Source of the DNA: ZC4RG19 sp036279475
GTDB lineage: Bacteria > Actinomycetota > Acidimicrobiia > Acidimicrobiales > VFJN01
Reading direction: 5' to 3'
DNA: 28,565 nucleotides
Assembly: GCA_036279475.1 (NCBI GenBank)
Contig: DASUJB010000143.1
Location: 1-28,565, forward strand
This document shows, piece after piece, positions 15,193-25,536 of this stretch. Under the pieces are notes generated by a model. The model saw only the letters and a list, made by a program, of their open reading frames with translations, was not told where the DNA came from and ran no database searches. How positions within the stretch are numbered: position 1 is the stretch's first letter; every line of letters begins with the position of its first letter. The translations under genes and the position numbers were made by a program.

Positions 15193-16323
15193 CTAACGCC
15201 CGTCCGCCCTGTCGGTGCCCGGGCCCTGGCCGGTGGGGACGAACGACGGCTTGCCCTCGCCGGCGCCGTCGGGGCCGACGGCCGTCGGTCCGGTCCCCCC
15301 GCCCGGCGCGCCGTCGGCGACCGCAGCCGCCCGGCGCGCCACCTCGCGGTTGTCCTTGCGGATCGACAGCAGGATCGCCGTCGTCAGCACCACGGCGATG
15401 ACCCCCAGGCTGACGAAGGTGGGGATGTGGTACCACTCGGAGATCAGCATCTTCACGCCGACGAAGGCGAGGATGACGGCCAGGCCCTGCTGGAGCAGGC
15501 TGAACTTCTCGCGCAGGTCGGCGAGGAGGAAGTACAGGGCCCGCAGGCCGAGGATGGCGAAGGCGTTCGAGCTGAAGACGATGAACTGCTCCCGGCTGAC
15601 GGCCAGCACGGCCGGGATGGAGTCGACGGCGAAGAGGACGTCGCTGGTCTCGATGACGACGAGGACGGCCAGGAGGGGCGTGGCCAGGCGCCGGCCGGTG
15701 CGGTGGGTGAACAACCTCTGCCCGTCGTACTCCGTGGTGGAGGGGATCACCCTCCGGACGAGTCGCAGCACGGGGTTGCTCTCGGGGTGCACCTGCTCGT
15801 CCTCGCCCTGGCGCAGCATGCGCGCCGCCGTGACGAGCAGGAAGGCCCCGAACACGAGCAGCATCCACTCGAAGCGGTCGAGCAGGGCCACGCCGGCGAA
15901 GATGAAGACGAAGCGGAGCACGAGCGCTCCGAACACGCCCCAGAACAGGACGCGGAACTGGTAGGCCCGCGGTACGGCGAAGTAGCTCATGATCAGAGCC
16001 CACACGAAGACGTTGTCGACGCTGAGGCTCTTCTCGATCAGGTACCCCGAGATGTACTCGGTGGCTGCCTGCCCGCCGTGCCAGGCGGCCACGGCGCCGG
16101 TGAAGGACAGGCCGATCCCGATCCACACCGCCGACTCGACGGCCGCCTCCTTGGTGGTGGGAGCGTGCGGCGTGCGGTGGACCAGGAGGAGGTCGGCGAT
16201 CAGCAGGGTGCTGACCAAGGCCAGGAAGGCGACCCAGATCCAGGGAGCGACGTCGAAGCTGGCGAAGTTCTCGCGAGAGCTCGACGACTCGGAGCCGAGC
16301 AGGAAGGTAGCGGTCAGGGGCAC
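15193..16323 (-). CDS. TerC-family integral membrane protein, likely Mn2+ exporter (376 aa)
   Basis: Member of the TerC/Alx (LysE-superfamily) membrane proteins, several of which export manganese. About nine hydrophobic segments, with the family signatures EKSLSVDNVFV (97-107; Asp103) and ETSDVLFAVDSIPA (225-238; Glu225, Asp228, Asp234) lining the predicted metal path. The C-terminal ~45 residues are a soluble Gly/Pro-rich tail. GTG start at 16323, with GGAGG 11 nt upstream. The leader is a yybP-ykoY manganese riboswitch (16366-16473), which independently supports Mn2+ as the relevant ion. It lies between ppdK and dnaG on the same strand. Confidence 0.93.
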   Translation of the reverse strand: MPLTATFLLGSESSSSRENFASFDVAPWIWVAFLALVSTLLIADLLLVHRTPHAPTTKEAAVESAVWIGIGLSFTGAVAAWHGGQAATEYISGYLIEKSLSVDNVFVWALIMSYFAVPRAYQFRVLFWGVFGALVLRFVFIFAGVALLDRFEWMLLVFGAFLLVTAARMLRQGEDEQVHPESNPVLRLVRRVIPSTTEYDGQRLFTHRTGRRLATPLLAVLVVIETSDVLFAVDSIPAVLAVSREQFIVFSSNAFAILGLRALYFLLADLREKFSLLQQGLAVILAFVGVKMLISEWYHIPTFVSLGVIAVVLTTAILLSIRKDNREVARRAAAVADGAPGGGTGPTAVGPDGAGEGKPSFVPTGQGPGTDRADGR

Positions 16324-16334
16324 GTTCTCGGCGA

Positions 16335-16342
16335 CCTCCGGC
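16335..16342 (-). promoter_or_regulatory. terC Shine-Dalgarno with anti-SD pairing to the riboswitch
   Basis: On the minus strand GCCGGAGG (16342-16335) contains the ribosome site for terC. It is complementary over 8 bp (one G-U pair) to CCUUCGGC (16372-16365), the 3' strand of the riboswitch P1 helix. This predicts that metal binding, by keeping P1 closed, frees the ribosome site. Confidence 0.6.
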
Positions 16343-16365
16343 TTTCGGCCACGACGGCGATCCAG

Positions 16366-16473
16366 CCGAAGGTCTCGCCCGCCGTGCGGCCGGACTCACC
16401 GGGCCCGGCGTGCACGTGTGCCGCCCGTCGGCCGTCCTGACGATGAGTCACGTTGAGGGCTACTCCCCTTCGG
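16366..16473 (-). promoter_or_regulatory. yybP-ykoY manganese riboswitch upstream of terC
   Basis: The minus strand reads CCGAAGGGGAGTAGCC at its 5' end (16473 down) and GCGAGACCTTCGG at its 3' end (to 16366). GGGGAGUAGC and GAGACC are the hallmark conserved blocks of the yybP-ykoY (Mn2+-sensing) aptamer, brought together by a perfect 7-bp P1 helix CCGAAGG/CCTTCGG. The GC-rich intervening ~85 nt can form the internal arms, with CAACGTGA near the usual conserved loop. The class commonly controls TerC/Alx, MntP and P-type ATPase genes. A TAGGGT at 16488-16483 could be the -10 box; read-through from ppdK is also possible. Confidence 0.9.
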
Positions 16474-16532
16474 ATCCGCACCACCCTACCCGGCCGGCCG
16501 GCCAGGGCGGACCGCCGGCGACCGGGAGGCGC

Positions 16533-19193
<2,661 letters not shown>

Positions 19194-19355
19194 CTCCGGG
19201 TGTGCGGACCCGGCGGGAGGCGTGGCCGGGCGGGGGGCGCCGGGCCTGCGGCCCGACCCCGACCTCCGAGCCTACGTCGACGCCGACCCGATGGTGGACG
19301 GCGGCGGCGCCACCCGTGCGGGCGGGATCGCCCCCACCCCGAGGACCGGCGCCCC

Positions 19356-19391
19356 GCCCTGGCAGGAGCGGCATCCTGCCCTGGCAGGAGC
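19356..19391. repeat. Two 14-bp direct repeats 22 bp apart before the ABC operon
   Basis: GCCCTGGCAGGAGC occurs at 19356-19369 and again at 19378-19391, a centre spacing of 22 bp, about two helical turns. The second copy, with preceding CCT, forms CCTGCC-CT-GGCAGG. The site ends 32 bp before the GTG at 19424. The arrangement suggests cooperative binding sites for a regulator. Confidence 0.55.
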
Positions 19392-19423
19392 AGGGTGTCG
19401 CAGGGCACCGGTAGCTTCACCTG

Positions 19424-20428
19424 GTGATGCCCGCCCCACCCGACGCCGTCGGCACCCCGGCCGCTCGACCGGCGGCTGCTCCCCGCGCCGCCACGGGGCA
19501 CCAGGCTCCGCTCGTCGTCGCCCGGGGCCTGACCAAGCGGTTCGGGTCCTCCACCGTCGTGGACGGGGTCGACCTCGAGGTGCGGCGAGGCGAGGTGTTC
19601 GGGTTCCTCGGCCCCAACGGGGCGGGGAAGACCACGGTCATGCGCATGATCGCCTGCGTCTCGCCGGTCACGGCCGGGCACCTCTCGGTCCTGGGCATGG
19701 ACCCCGGCCGCCACGGCCCCGCCATCCGGGCCCGCATCGGCGTGGTCCCCCAGGAGGACAACCTCGACACCGAGCTGACGGTGTGGGACAACCTCCTCAT
19801 CTACGGCCGCTACTTCGGGCTGCCCGTGGCCGTCATCCGGGAGCGGGCCGAGGAGCTGCTGTCCTTCGCCCGCCTCGACGACCGGCGCGACTCCCGGGTC
19901 GACCCCCTCTCGGGCGGCATGAAGCGCCGGCTCACCATCGCCCGCTCCCTCGTCAACCGGCCCGAGCTGGTGCTGCTCGACGAGCCGACCACCGGCCTCG
20001 ACCCGCAGGCCCGCCACCTGCTGTGGGAGCGCCTCTACCAGCTCAAGCGCGAGGGCGTCACCCTGGTGGTCACCACCCACTACATGGACGAGGCCGAGCA
20101 GCTCTGCGACCGGCTCGTCATCATGGACGAGGGTCGCATCGTCGACGAGGGCTCGCCCCGCGCCCTCATCGACCGGCACTCCACCCGCGAGGTGGTCGAG
20201 CTCCGCTTCCGGCTGCGGGAGGAGCAGCAGGACGCCGTGCCTCGCCTCGACCACCTCGGCGCCCGCCTCGAGCCCCTGGCCGACCGGATCCTGGTCTACG
20301 CCGACGACGGCGACGCCACCGCGGCCGCCGTCGCCGACCGCGGCGTGAGGCCCGAGTCGGTGCTCGTCCGCCGGAGCTCGCTGGAGGACGTCTTCCTCCA
20401 CCTCACCGGGCGCTCGCTCGATGAGTGA
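19424..20428 (+). CDS. ABC transporter ATP-binding protein, DrrA/NodI type (334 aa)
   Basis: ATPase subunit of an ABC-2 exporter. Walker A GPNGAGKTT (63-71), Q-loop Gln110, signature LSGGM (162-166), Walker B LVLLDEPTTGLD, switch His219 in TTHYMDEAEQ. A C-terminal ~85-residue extension (EVVELRFRLREEQQDAVPRL ...) and the ending SSLEDVFLHLTGRSL are typical of drug/lipid exporters of the DrrA/NodI group. GTG 19424 or the adjacent ATG 19427 starts the protein; the first ~28 residues are Ala/Pro-rich. The stop overlaps the next gene by 8 bp, so all three genes form one operon. Confidence 0.93.
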   Translation: MMPAPPDAVGTPAARPAAAPRAATGHQAPLVVARGLTKRFGSSTVVDGVDLEVRRGEVFGFLGPNGAGKTTVMRMIACVSPVTAGHLSVLGMDPGRHGPAIRARIGVVPQEDNLDTELTVWDNLLIYGRYFGLPVAVIRERAEELLSFARLDDRRDSRVDPLSGGMKRRLTIARSLVNRPELVLLDEPTTGLDPQARHLLWERLYQLKREGVTLVVTTHYMDEAEQLCDRLVIMDEGRIVDEGSPRALIDRHSTREVVELRFRLREEQQDAVPRLDHLGARLEPLADRILVYADDGDATAAAVADRGVRPESVLVRRSSLEDVFLHLTGRSLDE

Positions 20429-21365
20429 GGCGCCCGGCCCGAGGAGGGGCGCCGGCGAGGCGGGCGAGCCGTCCGCCGGGACCGCCGTCAGGGGCGACGC
20501 CTGGGGGACGGGCGGAGCCGGCGGCGCCCCGCCGTCACCCGGCCACGGTGCCGGGGCCGCGACCGGCGCCTGGGCCCTGCCGGCCCAGGCCGTGCGGGCG
20601 CTGCCCATGCTGCGGGTGACCGAGCGGGAGGCGCGGGTCTGGGCCCGGACGTGGCCCACGTCGCTGCTCACCGGGGTCCTCACGCCCGTCCTGTTCCTGG
20701 GGGCGATGGGCGTGGGGCTGGGGGGGCTGGTCGACGACAACCGGGGCACCGTCGACGGCGTCGACTACCTGTCCTTCGTGGCTCCCGGCCTCCTGGCGGC
20801 CACGGCCCTCCAGGCGGCGGCGGGTGACGCGCTGTGGCCGGTCATGACTGGCCTCAAGTGGGTCAAGACCTTCCACGCCGCCGCCGCCACCCCGCTCACG
20901 CCCGCCCAGGTCTACGGCGGGTACCTCGCCTGGATCGCCGCCCGCCTCCTCCTGACCAGCACGCTGTTCACGGCGGTGGCCGCCGTCCTCGGCGGCGTAC
21001 CGTCGTGGTGGGGCGCATCTGCACCCCTCGCCGCCACCCTGGGCGGCCTGGCCTTCGCCGCCCCGCTGGCGGCCTACGCGGCCGGCCAGGAGAGCGACCT
21101 GCCCTTCTCCCTGGTCATGCGGGTGGCGGTCATCCCGATGTTCCTCTTCTCGGGCACCTTCTTCCCGGTCGACCAGCTGCCCGCCGGGCTCGAGCCCGTG
21201 GCCCGCGTCGCTCCCCTGTGGCACGCCGTCGAGCTCGCCCGGGGAGCCACCACCGGGGCGATCGCCCCCGCCGCCGTGGCGGGTCACACCGCCTTCCTGC
21301 TCGCCCTCCTGGTCGCCGGCTGCTGGTGGGGCGGGCGGGCCTTCCGGGCGAGGATCGCCCCGTGA
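20421..21365 (+). CDS. ABC-2 type transporter permease (314 aa)
   Basis: First of two membrane subunits. A Gly/Ala/Pro-rich cytosolic leader (1-60) is followed by TM segments: TSLLTGVLTPVLFLGAMGVG, FVAPGLLAATALQAAAG, a helix at YLAWIAARLLLTSTLFTAVA, a small-residue-rich pair, MRVAVIPMFLFSGTFFP, and a terminal helix FLLALLVAGCWWGGRAF. The FLFSGTFFPVDQLP segment is a family hallmark. The ATG lies within the end of the ATPase gene. The exported compound cannot be read; heterodimeric permeases of this kind move lipids, antibiotics or polysaccharide intermediates. Confidence 0.9.
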   Translation: MSEAPGPRRGAGEAGEPSAGTAVRGDAWGTGGAGGAPPSPGHGAGAATGAWALPAQAVRALPMLRVTEREARVWARTWPTSLLTGVLTPVLFLGAMGVGLGGLVDDNRGTVDGVDYLSFVAPGLLAATALQAAAGDALWPVMTGLKWVKTFHAAAATPLTPAQVYGGYLAWIAARLLLTSTLFTAVAAVLGGVPSWWGASAPLAATLGGLAFAAPLAAYAAGQESDLPFSLVMRVAVIPMFLFSGTFFPVDQLPAGLEPVARVAPLWHAVELARGATTGAIAPAAVAGHTAFLLALLVAGCWWGGRAFRARIAP

Positions 21366-21375
21366 GGCCGCCGGG

Positions 21376-22161
21376 ATGAGCACCGCCCTCGCCCTCGTCG
21401 GCAGCCGGCGCGCCCTGCGCGTCGTCGAGCGCAACGCCCGGGTCAACCTCCGGGCGTGGCCGGTGTTCGCCAGCGGGTTCCTCGAGCCGTTCTTCTACCT
21501 GTTCTCCATCGGCATCGGGGTCGGTGCCCTGGTGGGGCGGCTCCCCGGTCCCCACGGCCCCGTCGAGTACGAGCAGTTCGTGGCACCCGCCATGATGGCC
21601 GTCTCGGCCATGAACGGCTGCCTGATCGACACCACCTTCAACTTCTTCTTCAAGTACCGCTACGCCAAGACCTACGACGGCATGCTCGCCACCCCGCTCG
21701 GCCTCGACGACGTGGTGCGGGGCGAGCTCACGTGGGCGCTGCTACGAGGCGTGCTGCAGTCAGCGGTCTTCCTGGCCACGATGTGGGCCATGGGCCTCAC
21801 CCCCTCGGCGTGGAGCGTGCTGGCCCTCCCGGCCGCTGCTCTCGTGGGCTTCGGGTTCGCGGGGGCCGGCCTGGGGCTCACCACCTACCTCCGCTCGTGG
21901 CCGGACCTGGACTACGTGCAGCTCGTCACCATCCCGCTGTTCCTCTTCTCCGCCACCTTCTTCCCGGTGTCCCGCTATCCGGACGCGCTGGCCGGGGTCG
22001 TCCGGCTCACCCCCCTCTACCAGGGCGTGGCCATGTGCCGCTCGCTGGTCCTGGGCGACCCGTCCCCGGTGCTCCTCCTCCACGCCGCCTACCTGGTGGC
22101 CATGGGTTGGCTCGGCGTCAGGATGGCGAGCCGCCGGCTGGGGAGCCTGCTCCAGCCCTGA
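21376..22161 (+). CDS. ABC-2 type transporter permease (261 aa)
   Basis: Second membrane subunit, 10 bp after the first. Six TM segments beginning near FASGFLEPFFYLFSIGIGVG. The region ALVGRLPGPHGPVEYEQFVA is an extracytoplasmic loop and IPLFLFSATFFPVSRYPDAL is the permease hallmark. It is related to, but not a duplicate of, the first permease (longer NFFFKYRYAKTYDGMLATPL loop), which is the NodJ/DrrB arrangement. It presumably pairs with 20421-21365 and the ATPase. Ends RLGSLLQP; no clear terminator was seen before the gene at 22232. Confidence 0.9.
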   Translation: MSTALALVGSRRALRVVERNARVNLRAWPVFASGFLEPFFYLFSIGIGVGALVGRLPGPHGPVEYEQFVAPAMMAVSAMNGCLIDTTFNFFFKYRYAKTYDGMLATPLGLDDVVRGELTWALLRGVLQSAVFLATMWAMGLTPSAWSVLALPAAALVGFGFAGAGLGLTTYLRSWPDLDYVQLVTIPLFLFSATFFPVSRYPDALAGVVRLTPLYQGVAMCRSLVLGDPSPVLLLHAAYLVAMGWLGVRMASRRLGSLLQP

Positions 22162-22231
22162 GCGGCAGCCGCCGGGACGCGCCGGGGCGGCCGGTGGTGC
22201 GAGGTTCCCGCCACGGCGGCAGGCTGGGAGG

Positions 22232-22648
22232 ATGCCTGGCTCCGAGGACGCTCTCACCACCGGGCGCGGCCTGCGGCTGCCGGGAGCTGCGCTGGCCGAG
22301 TCCTTCGCCCGCGGCACGGGGCCGGGCGGCCAGCACCGCAACGTCACCTCGTCGGCCGTCGAGCTGGTGGCCGACCTCACCGCCCTGGACGGCCCGGGTG
22401 CCGCCCGGGTCCGTGACGTGCTGGGAGACCAGGTGCGGCTGCGCGTCGACGACTCGCGCTCGCAGTGGCGCAACCGCAGCATCGCTCGCGACCGGTTGGC
22501 GGCCCTCCTCGACGAGGCCGCCGTCCCCCCGGCCCCTCGCCACCCGACGAGACCGTCGCGCCGGGCCGCCCAGCGCCGGCTCGACGCCAAGGCCCGCGCC
22601 TCCACCCGCAAGCGGGACCGTGCGTGGCGACCCGAGGACGAGCGCTGA
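22232..22648 (+). CDS. arfB: ArfB-like peptidyl-tRNA hydrolase / release-factor family protein (138 aa)
   Basis: Carries the catalytic GGQ loop (GTGPGGQHRN, Gly32-Gln34) of class-I release factors but is only 138 aa, lacks codon-recognition domains and ends in a basic tail (RRAAQRRLDAKARASTRKRD). That is the plan of ArfB/YaeJ, which frees ribosomes stalled on broken mRNAs by hydrolysing peptidyl-tRNA with its tail in the empty mRNA channel. The usual GGQxVNK reads GGQHRNV here, a variant seen in some actinobacterial homologues, so the symbol is tentative. GGGAGG directly abuts the ATG, unusually close. Convergent with glyS. Confidence 0.75.
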   Translation: MPGSEDALTTGRGLRLPGAALAESFARGTGPGGQHRNVTSSAVELVADLTALDGPGAARVRDVLGDQVRLRVDDSRSQWRNRSIARDRLAALLDEAAVPPAPRHPTRPSRRAAQRRLDAKARASTRKRDRAWRPEDER

Positions 22649-22736
22649 GGGCCCCGGGCCCGGCCGCGCCCCGCCGTCAGCAGCCGACTCCGATGGGGGG
22701 TGACGGGGACGGCGGCCGACCCGCCCCAGGCCCCCG

Positions 22737-22753
22737 GGGGCGGCGGCCGCCCC
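22737..22753 (-). terminator. GC hairpin between convergent arfB-like gene and glyS
   Basis: GGGGCGG (22737-22743) and CCGCCCC (22747-22753) pair with a 3-nt loop, 11 bp beyond the glyS stop. No T-run. Position between convergent genes suggests a bidirectional terminator. Confidence 0.35.
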
Positions 22754-22764
22754 TCCCGGCGGGC

Positions 22765-24111
22765 TCAGCCCTCGAGCCGGGGGCGCAGGTGCTCGACCAG
22801 GTCCGTCACCGCCACCCGATCCTGGGCCATCGTGTCGCGGTCCCGCACCGTGACCGCCCGGTCGTCCAGCGTGTCGAAGTCGACGGTGACGCAGAGGGGC
22901 GTGCCGAGCTCGTCCTGGCGGCGGTAGCGGCGGCCGATGGCCTGGGTCTCGTCGTAGTCGCACATCCAGTGCGGCTGGAGGGCGGCCAGGACCTCGAGGG
23001 CGGGGCCCTGGAGCTCCGGCTTCTTCGACAACGGCAGCACCGCCACCTTGTAGGGGGCGATGCGGGGGTGGAGGCGGAGCACGGTGCGGACCTCGCCCTG
23101 GCCCTGGCCGGCCCGGGTCACCGCCTCCTCGTCGTAGGCGGCCATGAGGAAGGCCATGGCGGCGCGGGTGGCGCCGGCGGCGGGCTCGATGACGTGGGGG
23201 ACGTAGCGCTCACCGGTCCCCTGGTCGAAGTACTCGAGCCTCTCACCGGAGCGGGCCGCGTGCCGGCGCAGGTCGTAGTCGCCGCGGTTGGTGATGCCCT
23301 CGAGCTCGTCCCAACCCCAGGGGAAGAGGAACTCCACGTCGCTGGTGGCCGAGGAGTAGTGCGACAGCTCGTCGGCGTCGTGGGCACGGAGCCGCAGCAG
23401 CTCGGCGGGCATGCCCAGCGCCAGGTACCAGTCGAGCCGTTGCCGGCACCAGTACTCGTACCATCGCGGGCTCTCGGCCGGCGGGACGAAGTACTCCATC
23501 TCCATCTGCTCGAACTCGCGGGTGCGGAAGACGAAGTTGCCCGGGGTGATCTCGTTGCGGAACGACTTGCCGACCTGGGCGATGCCGAACGGTGGGCGCT
23601 TGCGGGACGTCTCGAGCACGTTGCGGAAGTTGAGGAACATGCCCTGGGCGGTCTCGGGCCGGAGGTAGACGTCGGTCCCCGCCCCCTCCACCGGCCCGGC
23701 CGTCGTCTTGAACATCAGGTTGAACTGCCGGGCCTCGGTGAGGCTGTGCCTGGCCCCGCAGGACGGGCACACCTCGGGGTCCTCCAGCTTGTCGAGGCGG
23801 AACCGCTCGTGGCACACCTTGCAGTCCACCAGCGGGTCGGTGAAGTTCTCGAGGTGGCCCGAGGCCTCCCAGACCGCGGGCGGGGACAGGATGGCGGCGT
23901 CGAGGCCCACGACGTCGTGGCGGAGCTGCACCATCGAGCGCCACCAGGCGTCCTTCACGTTCCGCAGGAGCAGCACCCCCACGGGCCCGTAGTCGTAGGT
24001 CGACCGGAAGCCGCCGTAGATCTCGGCCGACGGGAACACGAAGCCCCGGCGCCGGCACAGGTTGACCACCTTGTCGAAGAGGGTGGGGTCGGGAGCGGCG
24101 GCCTCGGGCAT
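22765..24111 (-). CDS. glyS: Glycyl-tRNA synthetase, dimeric type (448 aa)
   Basis: Class-II enzyme charging tRNA-Gly; this is the alpha2 (eukaryote-like) form. Motif 1 region RRRGFVFPSAEIYGGFRSTY, zinc-type cysteines C97xxC100 and C115xxC118, motif 2 FRNEITPGNFVFRTREFEQM, motif 3 region HVIEPAAGATRAAMAF, then an anticodon-binding domain (IAPYKVAVLPLSKK ... DRDTMAQDRV). The ATG at 24111 fits family starts; the frame beyond it is not conserved-looking. Single copy in the uppS-recO-glyS neighbourhood typical of actinobacteria, though here 3.4 kb from recO. Divergent from the RDD gene with 237 bp between. Confidence 0.97.
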   Translation of the reverse strand: MPEAAAPDPTLFDKVVNLCRRRGFVFPSAEIYGGFRSTYDYGPVGVLLLRNVKDAWWRSMVQLRHDVVGLDAAILSPPAVWEASGHLENFTDPLVDCKVCHERFRLDKLEDPEVCPSCGARHSLTEARQFNLMFKTTAGPVEGAGTDVYLRPETAQGMFLNFRNVLETSRKRPPFGIAQVGKSFRNEITPGNFVFRTREFEQMEMEYFVPPAESPRWYEYWCRQRLDWYLALGMPAELLRLRAHDADELSHYSSATSDVEFLFPWGWDELEGITNRGDYDLRRHAARSGERLEYFDQGTGERYVPHVIEPAAGATRAAMAFLMAAYDEEAVTRAGQGQGEVRTVLRLHPRIAPYKVAVLPLSKKPELQGPALEVLAALQPHWMCDYDETQAIGRRYRRQDELGTPLCVTVDFDTLDDRAVTVRDRDTMAQDRVAVTDLVEHLRPRLEG

Positions 24112-24348
24112 GGCGGCCCAGTGTACGGAGCACCCCCGCCCGCCCCGAACCGCCTCCCCGGCCCGGGAGCGCCGGGTGCACCCCCGGACCGGGGCGGCCG
24201 CGGGGGCGACGGACCCGGCGACCGCCCCTGCCGGCCGGGTGACCCGCGGACCCCCGCCCACCGTCGGCGTCCCCGGACCGCCGCACGCTCCGCGACGCAA
24301 CCTGGACGGGCAGCACGCCGCGTCGCACCCCGGTGCTACAACGTCACC

Positions 24349-25356
24349 GTGAGCGCCTCCTCCTTCCCGGCGTCATCGCCCGCTGCGGCGACCGTGACGA
24401 CGGATCCGACCTCCGTGGTGGGGCGCCGCGCCGCGGCCTTCGTCCTCGACCTCCTCCTCTACACCCTCGTGATGGCGTTCATCGGCCCGACGCCGCTCAG
24501 CCCCCTGGCGGAGTACTCGGAGGGCGCCCGGTCCGGTGCCTGCGAGGACGTCCGCGACACGAACGACGACATCGTCGGCTGCACCCAGCTCGACGACCGG
24601 ATCTACGTCACCGAGGCCGAGGACCTGCCCGTGCAACTGGTGGTCTTCGTGGTCGTCGTCGCCCTCTACGTCGGCGTCCAGGGCGCCACCGGTACCACGC
24701 CGGGCAAGGCGATCTTCGGGGTGAGGGTGGTCGACGAGGCCGGGCGTCCCCCCGGCTTCGCCCGGTCGCTCGGCCGCTCGGTCCTGTGGATCGTGGACGG
24801 CCAGCCGTTCGGCCTCCCGCTCGTGGGCTTCGTCACGGCGCTGACCACCACCGGGCACCGCCGCGTCGGCGACATGGCGGCCAGGACCTACGTCGTGCCC
24901 GGTGCCCACCGGGGACCGGTCGTCCTGCCCGCTCCGCCACTGGGCCCTCCCCCGCCACCCTGGGGACCTCCCCCGCCCTCGTGGGGACCGCCGGCCGGGC
25001 CGCCCACGCCGGAGCCACCGCCTCCGGCACCCGCCGGCCAGCCGGTGACCGACGCCGAGCCGTCGCCCTCCCCCGACGCCGGGACGGCGGTCCCGGCCGC
25101 CGCCGGCCCGGGAGCCGAGCCGGCGCCGCCGGGCCACGCCGAGGGCGCACCACCCGCCGGGCCCGACCGTCCCGACGTGCCCGAACAGACGGCCGCCTCG
25201 ACGACGCCGCCGGCCGGGACGGCCGCCACCGGCCCGGATCCCTCCACCTACGCCCCTCAGTGGGACGCGGCCCGGGGCACGTACATCGTGTGGGACCCCT
25301 CCCGGGGGCAGTGGCTGGGGTGGGACGCCACGGGGGCGCGGTGGCTCCCGCTCTGA
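24349..25356 (+). CDS. RDD-family membrane protein with Pro-rich and Trp-rich tail (335 aa)
   Basis: The RDD domain spans about 22-185: VVGRRAAAFVLDLLLYTLVM (Arg26, Asp34), a loop with two cysteines (65, 78), LVVFVVVVALYVGVQGATG, TPGKAIFGVRVVD (117-129) and HRRVGDMAARTYVV. Residues ~190-295 are Pro/Ala-rich (PPPPWGPPPPSWGPP). The C-terminus has repeated Trp/Asp motifs (QWDAARGTYIVWDPSRGQWL ... RWLPL), like short tail modules in other actinobacterial membrane proteins. RDD proteins are poorly understood; some relate to transport or stress. GTG start at 24349; longer upstream reading is antisense to glyS. Confidence 0.85.
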   Translation: MSASSFPASSPAAATVTTDPTSVVGRRAAAFVLDLLLYTLVMAFIGPTPLSPLAEYSEGARSGACEDVRDTNDDIVGCTQLDDRIYVTEAEDLPVQLVVFVVVVALYVGVQGATGTTPGKAIFGVRVVDEAGRPPGFARSLGRSVLWIVDGQPFGLPLVGFVTALTTTGHRRVGDMAARTYVVPGAHRGPVVLPAPPLGPPPPPWGPPPPSWGPPAGPPTPEPPPPAPAGQPVTDAEPSPSPDAGTAVPAAAGPGAEPAPPGHAEGAPPAGPDRPDVPEQTAASTTPPAGTAATGPDPSTYAPQWDAARGTYIVWDPSRGQWLGWDATGARWLPL

Positions 25357-25536
25357 GCCTGCCCCCCGCACCCTGAGCCCCCCGCCCGCCCCCGCCGGCA
25401 CGCCCTCCTGGGCGCCTCCGACCCCACGACCCACGGTCGCCTTCCACGTCTGCTCGCCGCGGCGCCCGTTCCTGCCCGCCCTCCGACCGTCGGGCAAGGC
25501 GCACGATGCCGGACGGCGCTCGGTACCGTCGACGTC

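Noticed and set aside
15065..16399. Upstream extension of the dnaG frame
   Set aside because: It is an alternative frame of terC on the same strand, Arg/Pro-rich, and the ATG at 15064 matches known primase N-termini.
22465..24348. Upstream extension of the RDD gene frame by more than 600 codons
   Set aside because: It runs over the arfB-like gene and antisense to glyS; the translation is not protein-like and the GTG at 24349 gives a normal RDD start.
24112..24348. T-box riboswitch before glyS
   Set aside because: No T-box core sequence, specifier loop or terminator/antiterminator could be found in the 237-bp divergent region.
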